From Herbihabitans rhizosphaerae (lineage in GTDB: Bacteria > Actinomycetota > Actinomycetes > Mycobacteriales > Pseudonocardiaceae), in NCBI RefSeq assembly GCF_004216555.1, contig NZ_SGWQ01000005.1, positions 186,001 through 250,000 on the forward strand: DNA of 64,000 bases, read 5' to 3'. Both the position numbers and the translations under genes were made by a program. The notes beneath the pieces are model-generated. The model saw only the letters and a program-made list of their open reading frames with translations, ran no database searches and was not told where the DNA came from. Shown here piece by piece: positions 9,920-18,724 of this stretch (position 1 is the first letter of the stretch; every line of letters starts with the position of its first letter).

Positions 9920-10582
9920 GTGGCTGAGCGACTGGACGACATGCTGCGGCTCAACCGGCTGGCGCAGGCCGACGACTGGTGGCGCGCCGAGAAGCCGGTC
10001 AGACGCGGCTATCCGGCGAGTACCCAGATGGAGTTGGCCGCGGCCGGCATCGACGTCTACGACGCGATGCTGATCCCGCCGGCGCTGCGGACCTTCGAGT
10101 TCGCCGAGATCGTGCTGAACAACCAGATCTTCCGGGCCAAGCGGCACGAGCTGGAGATGCTGCCGCAGATGCACGCCGCCCTGCAGGCGCGGCTGACCAC
10201 CTCGGACGATCCGGTGCGGTATCACGCGATCCTGGACGAGGGTGCGCTGCTGCGCAGTTTCGGCGGCGAGGAGAGCCTCGAGCAGCGGCGGCTCCTGGTC
10301 GACCTCGGCGAGCTGCCCAACGTCACCATTCAGGTGATTCCGTTCACCGCCGGCCTGCACCCGCTGTTCGGCCAGCGGATCGCGATTCTGCGGTTCGCCG
10401 ACCACGAGGACGAGGAACTGGTTCTCGAGCCGACCGGGGCCGGCGACATGTACATGGAGTTCCCCGACGAGGTCCAGCGGCTGCGCACGGACATGGACTT
10501 CCTGAAGACCACGGCGCTGTCGCCGGAGGAGTCGGCGCGCCTGATCATGGAGACGAAGTCGTCCAGCCTCAGGAAGAAGTAG
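9920..10582 (+). CDS. Orphan DUF5753 protein (Scr1-type regulator lacking its HTH)
   Basis: 220 residues from GTG 9920. The pattern RTFEFAEIVLNNQIFRAKRHELEMLPQMHAALQ, then a YHAILDEGALLRSFGG and LPNVTIQVIPFTAG series, is the DUF5753 domain that normally follows an Xre-like HTH in about 280-residue proteins paired with small DUF397 proteins. Here no HTH precedes it, and no DUF397 gene is visible nearby. The -10 TAGCGT (9908-9913) overlaps the stop of the upstream exporter and sits 6 nt before the start, so a leaderless mRNA of its own is likely. Possibly a partner of a regulator encoded elsewhere. Confidence 0.8.
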   Translation: MAERLDDMLRLNRLAQADDWWRAEKPVRRGYPASTQMELAAAGIDVYDAMLIPPALRTFEFAEIVLNNQIFRAKRHELEMLPQMHAALQARLTTSDDPVRYHAILDEGALLRSFGGEESLEQRRLLVDLGELPNVTIQVIPFTAGLHPLFGQRIAILRFADHEDEELVLEPTGAGDMYMEFPDEVQRLRTDMDFLKTTALSPEESARLIMETKSSSLRKK

Positions 10583-10874
10583 GGCACGGCCGAGACCGTG
10601 CCACCGGCGCCGATCGCTCGGGGGGCTACGCGAACGGCGCCGGCGGCACGGAGCCCGGCTACGGGCCCCCTGGGCCCGACCGGACCCCATCGCCGCGTTG
10701 CCGACGGCGGTGGGCTCCTACCCGGCACCCCGAGAGGTGCCGTGCACTTGAGTCGACGCACATTGTGGCACTTCGGCTCCGATTTGCTACCGAATCGTTC
10801 ACAGATGCGCACGGTTGCGTGCGCAACGGGGTCTCTCAGAGTGAGCGTTACAGCGAAATGGCAGGCTCTTTCGA
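10583..10874. other. 292-nt intergenic region
   Basis: No convincing reading frame or RNA gene. It is GC-rich on the left (runs such as GGGCCCCCTGGGCCC-like GC palindromes near 10660-10680) and AT-richer from about 10760, where the promoter of the ribokinase gene would be expected. No clear -35/-10 pair stands out. Confidence 0.4.
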
Positions 10875-11768
10875 GTGACAGCTGACGTGATCGTGGTGGG
10901 TTCGGCGAACGCCGATCTGGTCGTGAAGGTGGACCGCCGGCCGGGCGCCGGCGAGACCGTGCTCGGCGGTGATCCGGACGTGCTGCCCGGCGGCAAGGGC
11001 GCGAACACAGCGGTCGCGGCGGCCAAGCTGGGCGCACGGGTGGCGCTGCTCGGCGCGGTCGGCACCGACGGCCACGCGGACGTGGTGCTCGGCTCGCTGC
11101 GCGCCGCCGGCGTCGGCACCGACCTCGTGCGCCGGGTGGACGCGCCGACCGGGATCGCCTACATCACGATCACGCCGGACGGCGAGAACTCGATCGTCGT
11201 GTCGCCAGGTGCGAACGCTCGCGTCGCACCGTCCGATGTGGACTCTTCTGTTCTGGGCCCGATGCTCGTCGGGGCGCGGCTGATGGCGCTGTCGCTGGAG
11301 ATCCCGCTGCCGGTCGCCGAGTGCGCGGCCGCGGTCGCTGCGGAGGCCGGCGTGCGCGTGGTGCTCAACTTGTCGCCCGTGGCAAGGATTTCCGGCGCGA
11401 CACTGTCCACTGTGGACCCTCTGGTGGTGAACGAGCACGAGGCCGGCTGGCTGCTCGGCAAGGGCGAGGAGGTCGACCCGCGCCGGCTGCTCGAACTCGG
11501 CGTGCGCTCCGCCGTGGTGACCCTCGGCGCACGCGGCGCCGCACTGTCCACAATGGACTCGCCGGACGAGGTGACACACGTCGAGGCGCCCACCGTCACG
11601 CCCGTGGACACCACCGGAGCGGGCGACGCGTTCACCGGCGCGCTGCTCGCCGAGCTGGCCGCCGGGGCCGATCTTCGCGCCGCCGTCGAGCAGGCCGTCC
11701 GGGTCGCCGCGATCTCGGTGACCCGCCCCGGCGCGCAGCCCTCCTACCCCACCCGCGAGGAACTCTAG
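10875..11768 (+). CDS. rbsK: Ribokinase (PfkB family)
   Basis: 297 residues. Phosphorylates D-ribose to ribose 5-phosphate with ATP. The PfkB signatures are both present: PGGKGANTAVAAAKLGA near residues 38-54 and DTTGAGDAFTGALLAELA near 245-262, with catalytic Asp251 in the anion-hole motif GAGD. Sugar-binding NADL near residue 12 fits ribokinase rather than adenosine or fructokinase. No transporter gene (rbsABC) adjoins it, so it may serve salvage of nucleoside-derived ribose. GTG 10875 is chosen by homology; no good ribosome site precedes it. Its stop overlaps that of the convergent esterase by CTAG. Confidence 0.88.
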   Translation: MTADVIVVGSANADLVVKVDRRPGAGETVLGGDPDVLPGGKGANTAVAAAKLGARVALLGAVGTDGHADVVLGSLRAAGVGTDLVRRVDAPTGIAYITITPDGENSIVVSPGANARVAPSDVDSSVLGPMLVGARLMALSLEIPLPVAECAAAVAAEAGVRVVLNLSPVARISGATLSTVDPLVVNEHEAGWLLGKGEEVDPRRLLELGVRSAVVTLGARGAALSTMDSPDEVTHVEAPTVTPVDTTGAGDAFTGALLAELAAGADLRAAVEQAVRVAAISVTRPGAQPSYPTREEL

Positions 11769-12718
11769 AGCCCGAGCGCGCGCTTGATCATCGGCCAGGA
11801 GGCGTGCAGCTCGCGCTCCCAGTACGTCCAGTTGTGCGTGCCCGCGCCGTAGAAGTTCGTGGTGACCGGGACGCCGGCGAGGTCGAGCTGACGGACGAAG
11901 ATCGACGACGAGGCCAGTGCCATCGATTCGTGCGCCTCGAACTCCTGGCCCGGCGGGTCGAGCGGGCCGGGGTTCCCGTCGCCGGCGGACACGTACAGCT
12001 GCACGCCGCGAAGGTCGGCCACATGGTTGGCCGGATTGTGCGCGCGCCAGATGTCGTTGTTGGCGACCTCGTCGCCCCACAAGGCGTTCGGGTCGAGGCC
12101 CTCGCTCTCGAGGATGCCCTTGATCCCGGCCGGCTGGAGCGGCGCCAGCGTGTCCGGCGAGCCGCTGTAGGACGCCGCCGCGGCGAACATCCCGCGCTTG
12201 CGGTACGCGTACGCCATCGCGCCGTACCCGCCGATCGACAAACCGGCGGCCGCGCGTTTCGTGCCCGCCCGGTAGTCGCGCTCGATGATCGAGCGCACCT
12301 CCTCGGTGTGGAACGTCTCCCAGTCCGGCTTGTTCGATCCGCCGTTGTTCCACCAGTTCGAGTACATGCCGATCCGCCCGTCGCTGGGCAGCACCACGAT
12401 CACGTCCTCGTTCGCGGTCAGCTGCTCGACGTCGGTGAAGTGCGTCCACGACTGGTAGTCGAGCGGGTCGCAGCACCCGTGCAGCAGGTAGAGCACCGGC
12501 CACTCGCGGGTGGGCTGGTCCACCCAGCGCACCGGCATGAGCAGTCGGACCATCGCGTTGTGCCCGAGTGCTGGCGAGGCGATCTCCAGGTCGACCGTGC
12601 GCGTGTCGATCCAGGTGCGGTTGACGACCGTCGGCTCGTCCGGCTCGGCGGTCGCGGACGTGATCGACAGCAGGGCGGCGACTACGGCGATCGCCGCTGC
12701 TACGGCGGCTAACCTCAT
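11765..12718 (-). CDS. Secreted esterase of the antigen 85/mycolyltransferase-like family
   Basis: 317 residues. The N-terminal Sec signal peptide (RLAAVAAAIAVVAALL.. cleaved near TATAEP) is followed by a PF00756 alpha/beta-hydrolase. Visible are the LYLLHGCCD oxyanion loop, GLSIGGYGAM nucleophile elbow (about Ser163), TNFYGAGTHNWTYWERELH histidine region and an Asp in VSAGDGNPG. Mycolyltransferases have the same layout, but many actinobacteria use these proteins as general esterases. ATG 12718 is favoured because TAACGT lies 9 nt upstream (leaderless); GTG 12724 is possible. Confidence 0.88.
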   Translation of the reverse strand: MRLAAVAAAIAVVAALLSITSATAEPDEPTVVNRTWIDTRTVDLEIASPALGHNAMVRLLMPVRWVDQPTREWPVLYLLHGCCDPLDYQSWTHFTDVEQLTANEDVIVVLPSDGRIGMYSNWWNNGGSNKPDWETFHTEEVRSIIERDYRAGTKRAAAGLSIGGYGAMAYAYRKRGMFAAAASYSGSPDTLAPLQPAGIKGILESEGLDPNALWGDEVANNDIWRAHNPANHVADLRGVQLYVSAGDGNPGPLDPPGQEFEAHESMALASSSIFVRQLDLAGVPVTTNFYGAGTHNWTYWERELHASWPMIKRALGL

Positions 12719-12909
12719 GATCACGGGACGTTAGGGCCGCACCGAATTCGGGTCAACGGCGTGAATCTCGAACGCCCGATTCGTTGTGCGTGAGCAACAG
12801 GAACGCGCCCCCGAGCACGCACCACCACACGAACACCTGTGGGTTGTTCGCCCGACACCGAAAGTCGGTTCGACGTTGTACAACGGGTGTCGGGGATCGA
12901 CACGAGAGG

Positions 12910-13277
12910 AATGATCGTGGCTTCGAGGTGCATGTCAAGGACATCAACAATGCGGCAGGCAAATTGAGTGAGGCGAAGTCGCCGTCACTTGCCGCCATCT
13001 GGGATTACTACATCACCGATTCCTGCTCCGGCTCCGAAGGTGCGATCCGCGAGGGCGCGAAGTTCTGGAGCGGCGCGAACGCAACCGACAAGGTCAGGCC
13101 GGCGATGTCATCGGGTGCAATTGGGGCAAGGGAAACAAGATCGCCCTGTCCTTCAAGGCCAGCGATTTCGCGTTGCTCGCCGCGCACGAATTCGGCCACA
13201 ACTGGCACGGCCACTCGAACGTGAAATGCATGAGTTGGGACAGCGCCGACACGGTGATGTCCCCGACCATGTGCTGA
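12910..13277 (+). pseudogene. Frameshifted remnant of a secreted zinc metalloprotease
   Basis: Two natural-looking reading segments lie in different frames. From about 12910 to 13095 the frame beginning at 12913 reads GFEVHVKDINNAAGKLSEAK and then a WDYYITDSCSGSEGAIREGA stretch. From about 13095 to the TGA at 13275-13277 a second frame reads DVIGCNWGKGNKIALSF, the zinc motif AAHEFGHNWHGHS and a TVMSPTMC terminus. HEFGH plus a nearby His and Cys-Met turn resemble metzincin/reprolysin-type proteases, though the third ligand spacing (H-x4-H) is one residue short of HExxHxxGxxH. No signal peptide is left. Sequencing error is the alternative to a true pseudogene. Confidence 0.6.
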
Positions 13278-13285
13278 CCCGCGGT

Positions 13286-13792
13286 TCACGAATTCGGGAG
13301 CAAGTAAGCCAGTGACGCACGGGCGGCGGTGGCCGGCGTACCGTCGGCCACCGCCAGCAGTGCTGCCCGCAGAGCCGCCGCGAGCACCTGTCCCCCGGCG
13401 GTCTGGCGTTTGGGCAACAAGTCCCGCAGCGCGTCGGCGAGCGGGTCGGGGCGCTCGCCGGGCACATACTCGGCGAGGATCCGGCACACCCCGAAGTGGA
13501 CGGCGGCGTCGAAGGCCACCAGAACGGCGGCTCGGACCGCGGCCCGCCCTCGGCCGCTGACCGCCGCCGCACCGGCCATCCGTTCCACCAGCCTGGTCTC
13601 CATCTCACGGCGTACCACCAGGTACAGCTCGAGCTTCGAGCCGAAGTGGTGGTACAGCGAACCCGTGGTCACACCGGCCTTGGTGGCCAGGTCGGCGACC
13701 GCGGCGTCCGCGAAGCCGGCCGTCTCGAAGTAGTGCACGGCGGCCTCGACGAGTCGGCGCTTGGCTGTGCCGGGCAGGGCGATGGCGTCCAT
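13286..13792 (-). CDS. TetR-family regulator beside a VOC-family enzyme
   Basis: 168 residues. HTH: RRLVEAAVHYFETAGFADAAVADLATKAGVTTGSLYHHFGSKLELYLVV. The short C-terminal domain (VSGRGRAAVRAAVLVAFDAAVHFGVCRILAEYVPG) is of the TetR_C_33-like size class. It diverges from the VOC gene, with a palindrome ACGGATTTCCGT between the two start codons. TTACGC lies a few bases before its ATG, so the mRNA may be leaderless and the regulator autoregulated. Confidence 0.9.
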   Translation of the reverse strand: MDAIALPGTAKRRLVEAAVHYFETAGFADAAVADLATKAGVTTGSLYHHFGSKLELYLVVRREMETRLVERMAGAAAVSGRGRAAVRAAVLVAFDAAVHFGVCRILAEYVPGERPDPLADALRDLLPKRQTAGGQVLAAALRAALLAVADGTPATAARASLAYLLPNS

Positions 13793-13805
13793 CGGGCCAG
13801 CGTAA

Positions 13806-13837
13806 CGGATTGACGGATTTCCGTAATCCGATTATGT
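13806..13837 (+). promoter_or_regulatory. Promoter with nested palindromic operator for the VOC gene
   Basis: -35 TTGACG (13810-13815), 16-nt spacer, -10 TTATGT (13832-13837); ATG at 13846 is 8 nt downstream. Inner palindrome ACGGATTTCCGT (13813-13824) and outer arms CGGATT (13806-13811) / AATCCG (13825-13830) fill the spacer. This is a likely TetR operator. Confidence 0.65.
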
Positions 13838-13845
13838 TCGCTGCC

Positions 13846-14196
13846 ATGAAGCTTACGTTCCTGTACCAGCCGGTGAAGGACCTCGACGCGGCCGTCGCGT
13901 TCTACCGCGACGTGCTCAAGTTCGACGAGTCGTGGCGTGAGGGTGAGACCACGGCGGCGTTCACGCTGCCCGGCACCGAGATCGAGTTGATGCTGGACGT
14001 GCCGCCGGGCGACGGTCCGGAGTGGGCGGCCGGCGGGTTCTACGCCGTGGACAACGTCGACAAGTTCGTCGCCGAGCATCCCGAGATCGACTGGGTCGGC
14101 GACGCCTTCGACATGCCGGGTGGCCGCAGCGCCGCCTTCCGTGACCCGGCCGGCAACTGCGTGCACCTGTTCGACCAGAGCGCGCCAGTGACGTGA
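13846..14196 (+). CDS. VOC-superfamily (glyoxalase/bleomycin resistance-like) protein
   Basis: 116 residues with one vicinal-oxygen-chelate fold: KLTFLYQPVKDLDAAVAFYRDVLKF opening strand and helix, LPGTEIELMLDV, and the closing FRDPAGNCVHLFD strand. Such small single-domain proteins dimerise and act as isomerases, dioxygenases or drug-binding resistance proteins; the substrate cannot be told. The mRNA is predicted almost leaderless. The divergent TetR gene and the operator in the shared promoter suggest induction by a small molecule. Confidence 0.85.
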   Translation: MKLTFLYQPVKDLDAAVAFYRDVLKFDESWREGETTAAFTLPGTEIELMLDVPPGDGPEWAAGGFYAVDNVDKFVAEHPEIDWVGDAFDMPGGRSAAFRDPAGNCVHLFDQSAPVT

Positions 14197-14223
14197 CGGA
14201 GTCCTGAACCGTGATCCGGCGGG

Positions 14224-14634
14224 TCAGATGTCGGTGACCCGCCGGACCGGCTGCCCGGTCACCGTCGCCACGGTGCTGAAATCGTTGTCGTCGCACAGGA
14301 TTGTGAGCCTGGTGAGTTCGGCGGTCGCCGCGATGAGCAGGTCGACAGCCCCAGCGGACCGGTGTCGACCGGTCTCGGTGAGCCGCTGCTGCACCTCCTC
14401 GGCACGCTCCCAGACGCGTTCGTCCATTGGCACCCAGCCGAACAGATCACGGAGCAGCTGCCGCTTCTCGAGCCGATCGGCCAGTGAACGCGCCGAGTAG
14501 AGGAATTCCACCTCGACCGCGGGACACGTCGCGATCACGCCTGCCTCGAGCGTGTCCGCCCACGCCTGCCGCAACGGGGCCCGCAGAATCCGGAAGATCG
14601 CCGACGTGTCTACCAGGTAGAGCGCCGGGGTCAC
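14224..14634 (-). CDS. vapC: VapC-family PIN-domain toxin
   Basis: 136 residues; type II toxin-antitoxin ribonuclease. The PIN acidic residues are visible: LVDTSAIF (Asp near 9), AVEVEFLYSAR (Glu), GAVDLLIAATAEL (Asp) and CDDNDFSTVA (Asp). The size matches VapC. Its ATG overlaps the antitoxin stop by ATGA, indicating translational coupling. In this family the toxin cleaves tRNA or rRNA and is held by VapB. Confidence 0.92.
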   Translation of the reverse strand: MTPALYLVDTSAIFRILRAPLRQAWADTLEAGVIATCPAVEVEFLYSARSLADRLEKRQLLRDLFGWVPMDERVWERAEEVQQRLTETGRHRSAGAVDLLIAATAELTRLTILCDDNDFSTVATVTGQPVRRVTDI

Positions 14635-14849
14635 CTGCGGTAGGCCGCCTTGTTGCCGATGAACTCATCGAAGTCGCCACGGTCGGCCATCTCGGCCAGT
14701 CTGGCAAGGGCGCGCTGTCGTACGAGCCGCTGACTTACTTCACGAAGTGCTGCGTTCACGGTGTCCTTCTTCGTCTTGGTTCCGAGGACCTCGGCGGCTG
14801 ACTCCAGCGCCTCCTGGTCGATTTCGATTGGGGTCTTCACCATCGTCAT
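14631..14849 (-). CDS. vapB: VapB-family antitoxin
   Basis: 72 residues from ATG 14849 (MTMVKTPIEIDQEAL); ATG 14843 and GTG 14855 are alternatives. The ribbon-helix-helix core KTPIEIDQEALESAAEVLGT and KTKKDTVNAALREVSQRL is the common actinobacterial VapB form. The C-terminal tail ending NKAAYRR would wrap the toxin. It is co-transcribed with vapC (4-nt overlap). A palindrome about 35 nt upstream is a likely operator for the VapBC complex. Confidence 0.9.
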   Translation of the reverse strand: MTMVKTPIEIDQEALESAAEVLGTKTKKDTVNAALREVSQRLVRQRALARLAEMADRGDFDEFIGNKAAYRR

Positions 14850-14889
14850 GACCACTCATCCTCAGCTCGTTCCAAGACCCTGGAGGGAG

Positions 14890-14904
14890 GATATCACGGA
14901 TATC
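14890..14904 (-). promoter_or_regulatory. Probable vapBC autoregulatory operator
   Basis: GATATC-acg-GATATC: two self-complementary GATATC hexamers separated by 3 nt, making a 15-bp inverted repeat. On the minus strand TGATAT of the repeat can serve as an extended -10. The position about 41 nt before the vapB start fits binding by a ribbon-helix-helix antitoxin dimer pair. Confidence 0.6.
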
Positions 14905-14925
14905 TCGGTGGGGTGTCTTGGACGT

Positions 14926-15789
14926 CTAGCCTCGCGGTAGGCCCACCGGGTTCGGGTACGGCATGAACCCCGAGGCCGCGATCGCTTCCCCGGCCGGGCG
15001 CAGCGCGGCGACCACCGCGTCGACGCCGTCCTCACCCAGTGCCGCCAGTCCGCCGGACCAGCTGCGCTCGTCGGTGCGCGCCTCGACCTCGGCCACCAGC
15101 GCGCGGCCGGCGTCGGTCAGCTCGGGCGTCTCACCCTCGGTGAGCAGCCCGCGTGCCGCCAACCGCGCGGCCGCCGCCGCCCAGTCCGCCTCGGACAAGC
15201 CGCGCGCGGTCCGAAACATCGCGGGCGGCAACTTCTTGGCCGGGGCCTGCAACACGTGCGCGGACACCCCGTCGACGCCCGCCGCCACCAGTGCGGCGAC
15301 ATGCCCGTCACCGCGGTGCTCGCGCACCGTCGTGGTGACCTGCCACAGCCGCTCGACCTGCCCGTCCGGCTCCGGCAGCTCGGCGTTCGCGGCGAACAAC
15401 GGCCGCCCGGTGCCGTCCAGCCCGGCGATCACCGGCGCCAGCAGATCGGCCGCGCGACGGCCGGCCTCGTCGTCGACACCCAGCTCGCGCAGGGTGCCGG
15501 CGGACAGGGCCAGCCTCGCCTCAAGGCACGCCTCGGGCGTCGCGAACCGCCATGCGTCCGGCACCGCCCGGCGCACCATCACGGGGTGGAAGCCGGCGAA
15601 CGTCGCGGCCACCACCCCCGGGCCGACCGGCCCCATCGGCGCGGCCCGGAACGCGAAGTAGGTCATCCAGAAGCCCTTGAGGCCGATCGCCTGGCCGGCC
15701 GACTTCACCTCCGGCGTGAAGTAGCCAACCGCGTGCACCGGTTCGATCGCGGCCCACAGCCGGCGCGCGGGATGTACCTCCGCGTTCAC
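14926..15789 (-). CDS. SCO6745-family (SalK-like) protein
   Basis: 287 residues. Matches the actinobacterial SCO6745/SalK-like family: [21 protein letters not shown]-terminus, [15 protein letters not shown], and the tail [19 protein letters not shown]. The function of the family is not established; it is mostly alpha-helical with a winged-helix-like C-terminus. Its start overlaps the kbl stop (15786-15789, ATGA), so it is the third gene of the tdh-kbl operon, although no direct role in threonine breakdown is known. Confidence 0.8.
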   Translation of the reverse strand: MNAEVHPARRLWAAIEPVHAVGYFTPEVKSAGQAIGLKGFWMTYFAFRAAPMGPVGPGVVAATFAGFHPVMVRRAVPDAWRFATPEACLEARLALSAGTLRELGVDDEAGRRAADLLAPVIAGLDGTGRPLFAANAELPEPDGQVERLWQVTTTVREHRGDGHVAALVAAGVDGVSAHVLQAPAKKLPPAMFRTARGLSEADWAAAAARLAARGLLTEGETPELTDAGRALVAEVEARTDERSWSGGLAALGEDGVDAVVAALRPAGEAIAASGFMPYPNPVGLPRG

Positions 15790-16967
15790 GCGGCCAGCTC
15801 GTCGCGGACGGCGATGAACGCGTCCACCGCGCGGTTCACGTCCTCGGTCGAGTGCGCGGCCGACATCTGCGTGCGGATCCGCGCCTTGCCGTGCGGCACT
15901 ACCGGATACGAGAAGCCGATCACGTAGATTCCCTTGCCCAGCAAGGCATCCGCCATCCGTGCCGCCTCCGCCGCGCCGCCGATCATCACCGGGATGATCG
16001 CGTGCTCACCCGGCAGCAGATCGAACCCGGCCTCGGTCATCCGCGAGCGGAACAGCGCCGTGTTCGCGCGCAGCCGGTCCAGCAGCTCGGCGGACGAATC
16101 CAGCAGGTCCAGCGCCGCGAGTGCCGCCGAGGTGATCGAGGGCGCCAGCGAGTTGGAGAACAGGTACGGGCGCGAGCGCTGCCGCAGCACCTCCACGATC
16201 TCCGCGCGGCCCGAGGTGTACCCGCCGGACGCGCCACCCAGCGCCTTGCCCATCGTGCCCGTGTAGATGTCGATCTTGTCGCCGACGCCGAAGTGCTCCG
16301 GCGTGCCGCGACCGGTCTTGCCCATGAACCCGACCGCGTGCGAGTCGTCCACCATCACCAGCGCGTCGTACTTCTCAGCGAGGGCAACGATTTCGTCCAG
16401 CGGCGCCAGGTAACCGTCCATGGAGAACACGCCGTCGGTGGCGATCAGCCGGTACCGCGCGCCGGCCGCCTCGACCAGCTTCGCCTCCAGGTCGGCCATG
16501 TCCCGGTTGCGGTACCGCGCGCGCTTGGCCTTGCACAGCCGAATGCCGTCGATGATCGACGCGTGGTTCAGCTCGTCGGAGATCACCACGTCCGCCTCAC
16601 CGAGCAGCGTCTCGAACAGCCCGCCGTTCGCGTCGAAGCACGAGCTGTACAGGATCGTGTCGTCGGTGCCGAGGAATTGGGAAATCCGCTTCTCGAGTTC
16701 CTTGTGCGGCGCCTGCGTGCCGCAGATGAACCGCACCGAGGCCATGCCGAAACCCCAGTCGTCCAACGCCTTGCCGGCCGCCTCGATCAGCACCGGGTGG
16801 TCGGCCAGGCCGAGGTAGTTGTTCGCGCAGAAGTTGAGGAACTCGCCGTCACCGACCTTCACCTCGGCCTTCTGCGGACTCGCGATGACGCGTTCTTCCT
16901 TGTACAGCCCGGCATTCCGGATCTCCGCGAGGGTCTCCCGCAGATCGTCACGCATCGCGCCGAACAT
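15786..16967 (-). CDS. kbl: 2-amino-3-ketobutyrate CoA ligase (glycine C-acetyltransferase)
   Basis: 393 residues; PLP enzyme converting 2-amino-3-oxobutyrate plus CoA to glycine and acetyl-CoA, second step of threonine degradation. Fold-type I signatures: [14 protein letters not shown] substrate region, [15 protein letters not shown] Asp, and the Schiff-base lysine in [17 protein letters not shown] 16967 is chosen because GGGAG lies 5 nt upstream; GTG 16973 and ATG 16955 are in frame. It overlaps the end of tdh by 20 nt. Confidence 0.95.
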   Translation of the reverse strand: MFGAMRDDLRETLAEIRNAGLYKEERVIASPQKAEVKVGDGEFLNFCANNYLGLADHPVLIEAAGKALDDWGFGMASVRFICGTQAPHKELEKRISQFLGTDDTILYSSCFDANGGLFETLLGEADVVISDELNHASIIDGIRLCKAKRARYRNRDMADLEAKLVEAAGARYRLIATDGVFSMDGYLAPLDEIVALAEKYDALVMVDDSHAVGFMGKTGRGTPEHFGVGDKIDIYTGTMGKALGGASGGYTSGRAEIVEVLRQRSRPYLFSNSLAPSITSAALAALDLLDSSAELLDRLRANTALFRSRMTEAGFDLLPGEHAIIPVMIGGAAEAARMADALLGKGIYVIGFSYPVVPHGKARIRTQMSAAHSTEDVNRAVDAFIAVRDELAA

Positions 16968-18000
16968 CAACACTCCCTGTCCAGTCGAGGATGATCTTCC
17001 CGCAGCGGCCGTCGCGCGCGGTGGCGAACGCGTCCGCGAAATCGGTGTAGTGGAACCGGTGGGTGATCACCGGAGAGAGGTCCAGCCCGGCCTGGAGCAG
17101 GACCGACATGTTGTACCAGGTCTCGAACATCTCCCGGCCGTAGATGCCCTTGATGGTGATCATCTTGAGCACCACGGACGACCAGTCGATCGCGATCTCG
17201 TTCGCCGGCAGGCCGAGCATGGCGATCCGGCCGCCGTGCGTCATGTTCGCGATCATCTCGCGCAGCGCGGACGGCTGGCCGGACATCTCCATGCCCACGT
17301 CGAAGCCCTCGGACATGTCCAGCTCGGCGTACACGTCGGCGATCTTGTGCGTGCTCACGTCCAGCGCCAGGTTCGCGCCGATCTTGCGGGCCAGGTCCAG
17401 CCGCGGCTCGCTCACGTCGGTCACCACCACGTGCCGCGCGCCGGCGTGCCGGGCCACCGCCGCCGCCATCAGGCCGATCGGGCCGGCGCCGGTGATCAAC
17501 ACGTCCTCACCGAGCACCGGGAACGCCAACGCCGTGTGCACCGCGTTGCCGAACGGGTCGAAGATCGCCGCGACGTCCAGGTCGACCTCGTGCTTGTGCA
17601 CCCACGCGTTCTGCTCGGGCAGCACCGCGTACTCGGCGAACGCGCCGTCGACGTGCACGCCGAGGCCGCGCGTGTTGGCGCACAGGTGACGGCGGCCGGC
17701 CTTGCAGTTGCGGCACGTGCCGCACACCAGATGGCCCTCGCCGGACACCAGATCGCCGACCTTCACCTTGGTGACGTTCGCGCCGGTCTCCACGACCTCG
17801 CCGACGAACTCGTGCCCGATGATCAGCGGCGAGGAGATCGTCTTCGCCGCCCAGTCGTCCCAGGTCTCGATGTGCAGGTCGGTGCCGCAGATCCCGGTTC
17901 GCGCGACCTTGAGCACCACGTCGTCCGGCCCCGGGGTCGGGTCCGGCATGTCGGTCAACTCGAGTCCTGGGCCCTGGACGACCTTGGCCAGTGCCTTCAC
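16948..18000 (-). CDS. tdh: L-threonine 3-dehydrogenase
   Basis: 350 residues; NAD-dependent zinc MDR enzyme oxidising L-threonine to 2-amino-3-oxobutyrate, which passes directly to Kbl. Catalytic zinc: [11 protein letters not shown] Cys, GHEFVG His-Glu. Structural zinc: four Cys in [15 protein letters not shown]. Rossmann motif [20 protein letters not shown] and the typical [11 protein letters not shown] segment identify Tdh rather than other sorbitol/alcohol dehydrogenases. First gene of a three-gene operon. Confidence 0.95.
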   Translation of the reverse strand: MKALAKVVQGPGLELTDMPDPTPGPDDVVLKVARTGICGTDLHIETWDDWAAKTISSPLIIGHEFVGEVVETGANVTKVKVGDLVSGEGHLVCGTCRNCKAGRRHLCANTRGLGVHVDGAFAEYAVLPEQNAWVHKHEVDLDVAAIFDPFGNAVHTALAFPVLGEDVLITGAGPIGLMAAAVARHAGARHVVVTDVSEPRLDLARKIGANLALDVSTHKIADVYAELDMSEGFDVGMEMSGQPSALREMIANMTHGGRIAMLGLPANEIAIDWSSVVLKMITIKGIYGREMFETWYNMSVLLQAGLDLSPVITHRFHYTDFADAFATARDGRCGKIILDWTGSVDVRRDA

Positions 18001-18100
18001 GACTTCCTCCGTTCAACGCGCACGGGTCACGCGCCTGCCTCAACGATGTCATGCGCCCGCGCGGCCGCGCACCGGAGGAACGGATTGCTAGAAATGGGTC

Positions 18101-18724
18101 ATGCGGATCGGCCGACTCCCGGTGACCGAGCAACTCGAGGCACTCCGGGAGGTTCTGACCCGCAACGAGGCGTTGACCGAGGTCCTGTCACGTGCCGCGA
18201 CGCTCGATCTCCCGGGTTGGTACCTGACCGCCGGGTGCGTCGTCCAGACGGTGTGGAACGTGGTCACCGACCGGCCACCGGCCAGGGCCATCAAGGACTA
18301 CGACCTGTTCTACTTCGACGATTCCGATCTCGGCTGGGACGCTGAGAACGAGGTCATTCGGGCCGCCGCGGACACATTTCGCGATGTTCCGGTCGACGTC
18401 GAGGTCCGCAACGAGGCACGCGTGCACCTCTGGTACGAGGACCACTTCGGCGTGCCGTGTCCGCCCCACACGTCAACCGAGGCGGCCATCGACTCGTTCG
18501 CGGCGACCACGTGTTGCGTCGGTGTCCGCCTGGAACGTGGCGACCGGTGGCGCGTGTACGCGCCGCACGGTCTTGCCGACGTCTTCAATCTCGTCGTCCG
18601 GCCCAACCCGGTGCTCGCGCCGCGTGGTGTCTACGAGGCGAAGACGAAACGCTGGCTCGAGCACTGGCCCGAACTCACCGTGCTGCCCTGGCCGGGTCCG
18701 GGTGTCACCTACGGTCCCAGGTGA
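18101..18724 (+). CDS. Nucleotidyltransferase family protein (DUF925/NTP_transf_6 type)
   Basis: 207 residues. LPGWYLTAGCVVQTVWN, IKDYDLFYFDDSDLGWDAE, VEVRNEARVHLWYEDHFG and PHGLADVFNLVVRPNP are the conserved blocks of the family, a nucleotidyltransferase-fold group (KDYDLFYFD acidic pair would bind metal). The biological target is not known. TAGAAA at 18089-18094 lies 6 nt before the ATG (leaderless). Its 3' end overlaps the convergent DUF1707 gene by 20 nt. Confidence 0.82.
   Translation: MRIGRLPVTEQLEALREVLTRNEALTEVLSRAATLDLPGWYLTAGCVVQTVWNVVTDRPPARAIKDYDLFYFDDSDLGWDAENEVIRAAADTFRDVPVDVEVRNEARVHLWYEDHFGVPCPPHTSTEAAIDSFAATTCCVGVRLERGDRWRVYAPHGLADVFNLVVRPNPVLAPRGVYEAKTKRWLEHWPELTVLPWPGPGVTYGPR

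Noticed and set aside
14890-14904. Phage attachment site
   Set aside because: The GATATC repeat has no second copy nearby and no integrase gene; its position before vapB fits an operator.
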